A DNA stretch of 31,670 nucleotides. Origin: Halomarinibacterium sp041392205. GTDB lineage: Bacteria > Bacteroidota > Bacteroidia > Flavobacteriales > Flavobacteriaceae. The position numbers were made by a program, and so were the translations under genes. The stretch is from NCBI GenBank assembly GCA_041392205.1, contig JAWKMO010000022.1:1-31670 (forward strand), given 5' to 3'. The notes beneath the pieces are model-generated. The model saw only the letters and a program-made list of their open reading frames with translations. It did no database searches and was not told the origin of the DNA. Below are positions 26,301 to 31,670 of this stretch, in pieces (the stretch's first letter is position 1; each line of letters starts with the position of its first letter).

Positions 26301-27165
26301 TATCAACAAATAATGTTTGAATGGATGCCTCTTTAAAGGAAACACTATCCATTAATGTTACTTTTTGATCTGTACTATTGTATTTATAAATTTGATTGTT
26401 TGAAGAAAGATATACTTTGTTTTCAAAACTATTAGAGATGTTTTGAAAAGGAAGGCTGGATACTATTTCTGCCTCTGTTTCTGAAATTTGCACCAGGTTA
26501 AGACCGTTATCGGTACCAACCAAGACTTTTCCATTTTCTAATTTAGACAATGCCCGTATTTTGGAATTCAAAACAATTGATTTTTGAAAATTGGCATTAG
26601 CATTAAAAATATGCAGTGAGTCTTTGGAGGTAACTAAAATAGTTTCTCCTACTTCCTCTAATGATGAGCTAATTGAACCAAAAGCTAATTTTCCAAATTC
26701 ATCCTTGGCAGGATTATACCAATAAACTCCCACATCCGATACCAAGTAAATAAATCCATTTTGTGTAGCTTTTACCTCTCTAAGAAATGTTCCATAAGTT
26801 GAATTTTCAACATTAAAGTTTTTAAATTTTAAATTATTGGGAGTTAATATAGAAAGTCCTCCACCATATATGGCCATCCATATTTCACTTTTTGGTGTAA
26901 TATCAATTTTTCTAACCCAATTTCCGGGAATTGAATTTGATTGATAGGGATGGTTTCTGAAACTAAGCATTTCATACCCATCATAACGGTATAGTCCATC
27001 TTGGGTACCTAGCCAAAGGTACCCAAAGGTGTCTTGTGAAATAGTAGAGACCCAAGATTTTTTAAAACCTTGGGTCTCTATAAGTTTAAACTTTAATTGT
27101 TCTTGTGCACATAAAGGAATTATGTGCAACCATAAAAAAATATATATAATTCCTAGGAATTTCAT
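23308..27165 (-). CDS. Hybrid two-component system sensor-regulator (one-protein HTCS)
   Basis: Single protein of about 1285 residues combining sensing and transcription control. Signal peptide 1-20 (ending PLCAQ). A periplasmic double-propeller region of Reg_prop repeats (recurring WVGTxxGL-type motifs such as YLWLGTQDGLYRYDG) spans about 30-640, followed by a Y_Y_Y domain (about 655-735) and one membrane helix (about 739-762). Histidine kinase: H789 in SHEFKTPL, N box NNLLSNAIKFTP, G boxes EDTGKGI and GSGIGMEL. Receiver: phospho-acceptor D1085 in ISDVMMP and K in EKPF. An AraC-type HTH pair occupies about 1190-1285. All catalytic motifs are intact. An upstream in-frame GTG at 27180 is possible, but ATG 27165 gives a normal signal peptide. 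Such regulators usually sense a glycan and control adjacent genes; here the adjacent target is broken. Confidence 0.95.
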   Translation of the reverse strand: MKFLGIIYIFLWLHIIPLCAQEQLKFKLIETQGFKKSWVSTISQDTFGYLWLGTQDGLYRYDGYEMLSFRNHPYQSNSIPGNWVRKIDITPKSEIWMAIYGGGLSILTPNNLKFKNFNVENSTYGTFLREVKATQNGFIYLVSDVGVYWYNPAKDEFGKLAFGSISSSLEEVGETILVTSKDSLHIFNANANFQKSIVLNSKIRALSKLENGKVLVGTDNGLNLVQISETEAEIVSSLPFQNISNSFENKVYLSSNNQIYKYNSTDQKVTLMDSVSFKEASIQTLFVDKDGYLWVGTEKGLYKERKALPIFENPNVPYHIRRITKHNNTLYLAGNNGLFIQNNQHIENYFEEHQITSILVANEKLWMGTSKGLLLIFDMEGKLLNQIQVASDKLEDKNIYGLSEDNSHRIWVGSLEGIFVFNTHGEQLKYLYLPMDTTIKNQKIVQVLQDSKDRLWVATAAHGIFMLEDVSQNNLTTSINFKKFIYTPKLATGLSSNIILSIDEALDGTIWFGTDSGVVSFNEEQQNFEYLEINGHFFDKKVMAVKADLNNNLWITTIFDGLYLYNKDRNIFINYTTEDGLISNAFLFSSAYLDKEKNKLFFGTDEGLQQISLNKFNANTACKTSYISSLVTYKNSESSFNPIMNPSSNETFNLTYNNRDVTVNFSNIDYHQIEKVKYAYSFNGSQWVELPQRTAHFTNLSIGKNIIYYKTYPIGQDPKFQGEANKITFLVAPPWYRTFLAYVIYFLLISGIIVYIYALLLKNRLAKQKVESAELLDETKSKMYANISHEFKTPLTIIKGVTARLLKKAELPQKEKQSIVSIQENGELLLNLVNQMLELVTLDNKQLIQNYKKGDVVSFVKKCVALFSPFTDSKKQKLLFKSDIKSLTMDVDDVKLQKVINNLLSNAIKFTPNGGKINVTLKKEKEETLILEIEDTGKGIKTENLPHIFDRYFKTFDLDNNLGSGIGMELTKGLVQFMDGTISVESKEGEGSKFTVRLPIKHTMEEKVDFSFEKPFVASNLANKAKVENTSIQEKPVILIVEDNVEIRNYFKDLFEDTYQILETPNGKKALEISESRKVDFIISDVMMPVMNGFDFCKKIKSNTKTSHLPFIMVTAKTDDKSRLKGYKLGVDAYIEKPFNEAELVQIIENLLVKRKEQINFFRQILEIKKVDTKNTKLHELDLYFIKTIQEFALNNQQDKSMEALARQLLMSRTQLHRKIKQLTNMSITQYINHVKLEKAKKLLHSTSLTVSEIAYEIGFEDPKYFSKLFKKEQGKTPSSFREIP

Positions 27166-27218
27166 ATCCCTAAGATACACTTTAGTAAATAATTAAAAAA
27201 GCTTTTTACCTGAACCGA

Positions 27219-29288
27219 CTAGTAAAAATCGGCACGGTTATCTTTAATATCGGCAGCCTTTTTAAGTGCTTTAAATACGTTCGAATTTACGGTTGAAGCA
27301 TTAATGCTACTTTTAAGTTGATTTATATAAGAAGCGTAATTATCCATTGCAGGAGCTTCATTTTTCGCGAGTACCCGAACCACAAAAACACCATTTTCAC
27401 CCTCTAATACTTGTGTCGTTTCACCAGCTGCTTTACCAAAAGCCACACCTACCACATACGGTTCTGTGCCTGCCTCGGCAATGGTTGGGGATAGTCTCGT
27501 AACGGCATCTGCGGTTTTTACGGCTACGTTTTGGCTCGAAGCCATTTCTTGCAGAGTGCTTCCTGTTAAGCCTTCACGAATCTTTTTTGCTTTTTTCTGT
27601 TTTCTTATAATAGGAGTTACCGTAGCCGAAGCTTCGGCTACACTCATTAAAGCCTTTTTATCACTCTTACGAGTTACTTGAGCAACCACATAAACGTTAT
27701 TGATATACTCACGTTTAACATCGCCTACTTTTGTATCTTCTTGAAAAGCCCAATTAATAATTGTTCTATTGTTACCTACACCAGGAATATTAGAATCTAA
27801 TCGACCAATACGGTTTACTGGTTTTGGGGAAAGTCCTTTTTCTTCGGCAATTTTTGTAAAATCTCCATTACGAACGGATTCTTCAAATTTTGCAGACTCA
27901 AAAAATACTTGGTCTGTGGTTTCCTTAGACGGTTCAATTTCTTTGGTAATTGTAGCAATCTTAACAGCTTCTTGCTTGTTTTTTTGTCCTTCAATTTCAA
28001 TTAAATGGTATCCAAATTGAGTTTCTACAACCCCCATATCTCCTACATTTCCTTCGAAACAAAAATCTCGGAAGGGTCCCACCATTGTATTGTAGGTAAA
28101 CCAATCATAGTGCCCCCCTTTTTCAAGGCTACCTTGATCTGAAGAATATTTTTTTACAAAATCCCCAAACTTAGATTTATTCTTTTTTAATTCTAGTAAA
28201 AGACTATCTGCTAATGCTTTTGCTTGTTCCGGTGTACGAGTAATACTATCCGTTCTACTTAAACCAACCGGTATTAAAATATGTCTTGCCTCTACCGAAT
28301 CTGGTAATTGTATGGCTTTTATAACCTTACTTAGGTTTAACGTTTTATCAACCGTATAAGGCCCATAAATAGCCCCTTGAGGAATGTTTAAAATGGTATC
28401 TTTAAGAGAAGCTGGGATATCCTTTTTAAAATACCAACGATCTACAAAGGGATTATCAGATTGATTATTCACAAATGCTATGGGATCTTCTGCCATAGAA
28501 AAATTTTCTTTTAAAGCATTTACATCATTTTTTGCTGCTTCAATATCTTCTAATGAGGGATCTTCGGAAAACGAAATGTATTGAATATCAACCATTGGCT
28601 CTACTTCGAATTGTGAAGCATTATCGCGAATATATTTTTCAATTTCTGCATCAGTTACAGAAACCTCTTCATCAGCAATTTTTGTAAAGGGGACAAAAAC
28701 GTATTCCAAGTTTACTTTATCATTTTCAAAACGATATTGTTGTTCCCCTTCTGCAAGAGTGGTTAACATTCCGCTTCGTACTAAATTCACATAGTTGGTT
28801 TGAACCAAATTCTCACGAACCCCTTTGATATAGTCATCCCATTGTTTTTTTGCAGTTGGATTATTTTGGATACTTGCCACATATTCTATTACTCTAGCCT
28901 CACTATAAATTCCATTTTCATCCTGAAAGGTAGGGTTATTTGAAAGGCTGAGAGCAAGGGTTTCGTTTAACTGTTCTTCACTAATAGCTAAACCTAAGTC
29001 TTCAGCTTGTTGCTTCAATAAAATATTTCTTAATTCTCTATCCCAAATGGTATTCATCGCTTGAGATGGATTTGCATTAGGGCCTAACGATCTTTGGTAG
29101 GTATCAACTTTACCCATAAAATCCTCTCTGGATATTTCGGTGCCATTTACAGTAGCGACCACATTTTGTGATGAGGGGTTATTTCCTCCTTTATTAATGA
29201 TATCACTTAAAATAAATGCAAAAAGCGCTAATGCTATGATAAGGATGAGGAAAAATCCTCTTTTTCGAATACTATTTAATATTGCCAT
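27219..29288 (-). CDS. SurA/PpiD-like periplasmic peptidyl-prolyl isomerase
   Basis: Envelope foldase of 689 residues anchored by one N-terminal helix (about 12-30, FFLILIIALALFAFILSD). A SurA_N-type chaperone region covers about 35-200. A parvulin domain begins near residue 332 (VEARHILIP) and runs to GYHLIEIEGQK near 445, with the conserved SSDQGSLEKGGHYDWF block. A second, degenerate parvulin-like region may follow. The layout is that of PpiD: it would help outer-membrane and secreted proteins fold as they leave the Sec channel. It is separated from the CorC-type gene by 88 bases and from the hybrid regulator by 53 bases. The gap to the regulator holds no clear terminator, so some read-through is possible. 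Confidence 0.9.
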   Translation of the reverse strand: MAILNSIRKRGFFLILIIALALFAFILSDIINKGGNNPSSQNVVATVNGTEISREDFMGKVDTYQRSLGPNANPSQAMNTIWDRELRNILLKQQAEDLGLAISEEQLNETLALSLSNNPTFQDENGIYSEARVIEYVASIQNNPTAKKQWDDYIKGVRENLVQTNYVNLVRSGMLTTLAEGEQQYRFENDKVNLEYVFVPFTKIADEEVSVTDAEIEKYIRDNASQFEVEPMVDIQYISFSEDPSLEDIEAAKNDVNALKENFSMAEDPIAFVNNQSDNPFVDRWYFKKDIPASLKDTILNIPQGAIYGPYTVDKTLNLSKVIKAIQLPDSVEARHILIPVGLSRTDSITRTPEQAKALADSLLLELKKNKSKFGDFVKKYSSDQGSLEKGGHYDWFTYNTMVGPFRDFCFEGNVGDMGVVETQFGYHLIEIEGQKNKQEAVKIATITKEIEPSKETTDQVFFESAKFEESVRNGDFTKIAEEKGLSPKPVNRIGRLDSNIPGVGNNRTIINWAFQEDTKVGDVKREYINNVYVVAQVTRKSDKKALMSVAEASATVTPIIRKQKKAKKIREGLTGSTLQEMASSQNVAVKTADAVTRLSPTIAEAGTEPYVVGVAFGKAAGETTQVLEGENGVFVVRVLAKNEAPAMDNYASYINQLKSSINASTVNSNVFKALKKAADIKDNRADFY

Positions 29289-29376
29289 TTTCTTGAAAAT
29301 TAATAGGGGGCGAAAATACCATTTTCAAACGATTTATGAAAAAAGTATGGTAAAAAATTAGTGTATTTTTTTTAAA

Positions 29377-30630
29377 TCAATTTTGGGTTAGTTTTTTTAG
29401 TTCTACTAACTCAATTTTAGTGCTTGAGGCTTCCAGAATTTTAAAAGAATATCCCGCTATTTCTAAGGTTTCATCTTTCTCTGGGATTTCTTCGGTAATA
29501 TTTACAATAAGGCCTCCAAGGGTTTCGTAGTTTTCTCCTTCGGGAAGATCGAGTTTATACTCCTCGTTTAAATAATCGACTTCCAATCGGGCAGAGAATT
29601 TAAAATGCCCTTCTGAAAGCTCTTCTTCTATAAGTTCTACTGAATCGTGTTCGTCTTCAATTTCACCAAAAAGTTCTTCAATAATATCTTCAACAGTTAT
29701 AAGTCCAGAGGTGCCGCCGTATTCATCAATTACTAAGGCGATGCTTTTTCGTTTTCGGGTTAAAATATTTAGTACATCTTTTGCCCAAATAGTTTCTGGC
29801 ACAAACACTACTGGCATGAGAACTTTTTTTATTGTTTCTGGTTTTTTAAAAAGCTCGAAGGAGTGTACATATCCTAAAATATCGTCGATATTATTTTGGT
29901 AAACCAATATTTTTGAAAGCCCTGTTTCCGTAAAAATTTTTCCTAATTCTTTAGGTGTGGTTTCGATGTCTACGGCAATAATCTCGGTACGAGGAATCAT
30001 GACTTCTCTCGCTTTAACTTCAGAAAATTCTAACGCATTTTGAAAAATTTGAATTTCACTATCAATTTCATCTTGCTGCTCATAGCTTTCCATTTGTTCG
30101 GTAATATAATTTCCCAATTCTACTTTACTAAAACTTAATTGCACGGCATCTCCTTCTGTTTTAAAAATTACTTTTAACACCAAGTCTGATATCCAAATAA
30201 TAAACTCCGATATGATGGAAAAAAGGAGATAAAATAAATAGGCAGGGAAAGCAAAAATTTTTACTAATTGATTAGCATAAATTTGAAAAAAAACTTTTGG
30301 GAGGAATTCTGCTGTTAAGAGGATGATAATAGTAGAAATAATCGTTTGTAATAATAACCCAACAGCGCCTTCAACAGGGATTAAGCGCATGAGAACTTCC
30401 CCCATAAAAAAGCCATAAATTACTAAAGCAATATTATTCCCTACCAGCATTGTCGCAATAAATTTTGAAGGACGCTTGGTAATTTTACGTAAAATAGTAG
30501 CTAAAAAATGGGATTGTTTTTTTTCAATTTCTATATGAATTTTGTTTGCTGAAACATAGGCAATTTCCATTCCTGAAAAAAAGGCCGAAAAAATTAAAGA
30601 AAGGATAATAATTAGGATGGAATAGTCCAT
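29377..30630 (-). CDS. CorC/HlyC-family DUF21-CBS membrane protein
   Basis: Inner-membrane protein of the CNNM/CorC group, linked in other organisms to Mg2+ or Co2+ efflux. The DUF21 domain with about four hydrophobic segments spans 1-190. Two CBS domains follow (about 208-330), including MIPRTEI and LVIDEYGGTSGLITVEDI, then a CorC_HlyC domain (about 345-415) with EDEHD ahead of it. Length 417. GldE, the gliding-motility protein, has the same architecture, but gldE usually sits beside gldD; here the neighbours are lptC and a parvulin gene, so a paralog is more likely. The start ATG directly abuts the stop of the 66-residue gene upstream. Confidence 0.9.
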   Translation of the reverse strand: MDYSILIIILSLIFSAFFSGMEIAYVSANKIHIEIEKKQSHFLATILRKITKRPSKFIATMLVGNNIALVIYGFFMGEVLMRLIPVEGAVGLLLQTIISTIIILLTAEFLPKVFFQIYANQLVKIFAFPAYLFYLLFSIISEFIIWISDLVLKVIFKTEGDAVQLSFSKVELGNYITEQMESYEQQDEIDSEIQIFQNALEFSEVKAREVMIPRTEIIAVDIETTPKELGKIFTETGLSKILVYQNNIDDILGYVHSFELFKKPETIKKVLMPVVFVPETIWAKDVLNILTRKRKSIALVIDEYGGTSGLITVEDIIEELFGEIEDEHDSVELIEEELSEGHFKFSARLEVDYLNEEYKLDLPEGENYETLGGLIVNITEEIPEKDETLEIAGYSFKILEASSTKIELVELKKLTQN

Positions 30631-30831
30631 TTATTGGTCTTGATTTCGTTTTTCTATGTTTTTTCTAAACTTCCGTTTAAAGAAAAACATAAAAATAGCA
30701 ACTATTCCAAAGAAAATAAAAATATAGGCTCGTTCTCTATGGGTATTCCAATTTGTTATTACTAAGTATCCCGAAAACAATGCCATTGCAATGTAAGCAA
30801 ACTCGAATATGCGGTAAATTTTATTGCCCAT
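30631..30831 (-). CDS. Small two-helix membrane protein between lptC and the CorC-type gene
   Basis: A 66-residue protein with two membrane helices (about 8-25 and 35-52) and a strongly basic tail (FFKRKFRKNIEKR). Its ATG lies inside the lptC end (11-base overlap), and its stop directly abuts the CorC-type ATG, so it is tightly embedded in the operon and likely real. No family recognised. Similar small membrane proteins occupy this slot in related flavobacteria as far as I recall. Function unknown. Confidence 0.75.
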   Translation of the reverse strand: MGNKIYRIFEFAYIAMALFSGYLVITNWNTHRERAYIFIFFGIVAIFMFFFKRKFRKNIEKRNQDQ

Positions 30832-31396
30832 TAGGAGAATTGGTTTTTTGATCTATCATTTGTACTCCATCATTATTTCGAGACAAAAATACGGTAAAAT
30901 CTTCATTTGCATCAAAACGTTCCCCATCATTAAATGACCCATCACTAAAAGTAATTCGATACGGTTGGTCTGTAAACACCCATTTGTTTTTTTGATCCCA
31001 ATATAACTGTTGAGCGTTAAGTACATTACCATCGGCGGTTGTTAATACAACATTTTCCCTTAAGTCTACAATACCTGTCTCGTTATAGCGAATAGCATAC
31101 TTTGAAGTAACAGTACTTTTTTTCTCTTTATCAAAAAAATGTACTTCGATACCCTCTGGAAATTCTTGGTAAGAAAATTCAAAATTTGAATAATCTAATA
31201 ACTTAGGTGCCATTAAATTAGTGACTACCTGTCCAGAGTCTGTATAAAACAAATTTACTTCCACACCTTCTGAAGAAGGCGCCCCGTCTTTCAAACTCAG
31301 CTCTTGTACGTTTTTATAATTCCCTTCACACGCAAAAAGCGCAATGGTTACCAAGATAACCACTGCGCTTTTAAAACTATAAAGGGTTTGCTTCAT
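30821..31396 (-). CDS. lptC: LptC-like LPS export protein
   Basis: Envelope protein of the Lpt bridge that receives lipopolysaccharide from LptBFG and passes it to LptA. It is 191 residues. The N-terminus has a hydrophobic segment ending in a lipobox-like LFAC (C23), so it is probably a lipoprotein, as in many Bacteroidota, in contrast to the helix-anchored E. coli LptC. The remainder is beta-rich with the LptC pattern (TSKYAIRYNETGIVDLRENV then VLNAQQLYWDQKNKWVFTDQ). It overlaps the next gene by 11 bases and begins 1 base after the upstream gene's stop, so the cluster is an operon. With lpxB it places lipid A synthesis and transport in the same neighbourhood. Confidence 0.88.
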   Translation of the reverse strand: MKQTLYSFKSAVVILVTIALFACEGNYKNVQELSLKDGAPSSEGVEVNLFYTDSGQVVTNLMAPKLLDYSNFEFSYQEFPEGIEVHFFDKEKKSTVTSKYAIRYNETGIVDLRENVVLTTADGNVLNAQQLYWDQKNKWVFTDQPYRITFSDGSFNDGERFDANEDFTVFLSRNNDGVQMIDQKTNSPNGQ

Positions 31397-31397
31397 T

Positions 31398-31670
31398 TTA
31401 TAGATTAGGAACTTTTATACTTCCCCCAATCCAACAACTAAAGGAGATTGTTTTACCAGCCATACCTTCAGAAAATATATCACTTTTACTGGGAGCTCTT
31501 TGGCGGTAACTATTTGCTGCTTCCCTTGCTGTCGATGCAATAGATCCATCTACTCTAGCAGCTTTGTCGGCCATTTCAGCTGCCTTCCAATTTACCGCTC
31601 TCTTTTCAAAAACCGTAGCTCCACAATCATTAGAGCTTTGTGCATACATTTGTGCAATTTTAAGATAACA
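31398..31670 (-). CDS. C-terminus of a probable TPR protein (partial, runs off the right edge)
   Basis: The minus-strand frame stays open from the window edge (bases 31670-31668 read as a codon) to the stop at 31398, giving about 90 residues. An internal ATG at 31649 is not needed as a start. Helical, alanine-rich segments (AVNWKAAEMADKAARVD, ASTAREAANSYRQRAP) and the ending GKTISFSCWIGGSIKVP resemble the tail of tetratricopeptide-repeat proteins found upstream of lptC in flavobacteria. No complete repeat can be scored from this fragment. Its stop is one base before the lptC start. Confidence 0.6.
   Translation of the reverse strand, partial: CYLKIAQMYAQSSNDCGATVFEKRAVNWKAAEMADKAARVDGSIASTAREAANSYRQRAPSKSDIFSEGMAGKTISFSCWIGGSIKVPNL

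Noticed and set aside
27187..27205. AAAAAGCTTTTTT-like palindrome between the parvulin gene and the hybrid regulator
   Set aside because: It has no loop and only an AT-rich stem, so it cannot be called a terminator.
29289..29376. TACCAT/ATGGTA inverted repeat in the gap after the CorC-type gene
   Set aside because: Long loop with only a short perfect stem; could be a weak terminator or a promoter region of the parvulin gene, but neither is supported.
29377..30630. Calling the CorC-type gene gldE
   Set aside because: Same domains as GldE, but the neighbours are lptC and a parvulin gene and not gldD, so the gliding label is not justified.

Overview
The window looks like chromosomal DNA from a Flavobacteriaceae-type Bacteroidota. 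The evidence is low G+C, a type IX secretion (Por) C-terminal sorting domain, a one-protein hybrid two-component regulator, mevalonate-pathway genes, a TAnnTTTG-type -7 promoter element, little Shine-Dalgarno signal, and familiar flavobacterial neighbourhoods (mreD-mrdA-rodA; surE-small membrane protein-lpxB-NlpC/P60-comEC; lptC-small membrane protein-CorC-SurA/PpiD-like). I see no tRNA, rRNA, CRISPR array, insertion sequence, integrase or phage gene. No stretch over 300 bases lacks a gene or gene remnant; the longest true gap is about 145 bp (19043-19187).

Layout. 1-3175 (+): end of mreD, then PBP2 (mrdA) and RodA, the lateral-wall synthesis pair, joined by overlapping stop/start codons. 3172-7315 (-): a membrane-anchored DNA/RNA non-specific endonuclease, an OppC-like permease with no partners in view, and a Prc/Ctp tail-specific protease. 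7429-12295 (+): surE, a 95-residue membrane protein, lpxB, an NlpC/P60 lipoprotein and comEC. 12288-13384 (-): two tandem secreted thioredoxin-like proteins. 13465-19042 (-): a dipeptidyl peptidase IV followed by two POT-family peptide transporters, ending at a clear intrinsic terminator; this looks like a unit that releases dipeptides outside the cytoplasm and imports them. 19188-21396 (+): class II HMG-CoA reductase and a GHMP kinase of the mevalonate pathway. 21444-23202 (-): a badly frameshifted gene for a type IX secreted protein. 23308-27165 (-): an intact hybrid two-component regulator of about 1285 residues. 27219-31670 (-): SurA/PpiD-like foldase, CorC/HlyC-type membrane protein, small membrane protein, LptC and the end of a probable TPR protein, largely an outer-envelope assembly group.

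Most of the window is ordinary envelope and housekeeping sequence in compact, often overlapping operons. The least ordinary part is 21.4-27.2 kb, where an apparently functional hybrid regulator sits directly upstream of a decayed secreted-protein gene that still has a good promoter -7 element and a 34-bp dyad between the two. Also notable are three genes that seem to start at TTG (comEC, the DPP IV gene, the GHMP kinase), one with a perfect hairpin just before the start. I found no convincing new multi-gene defence or mobile system.
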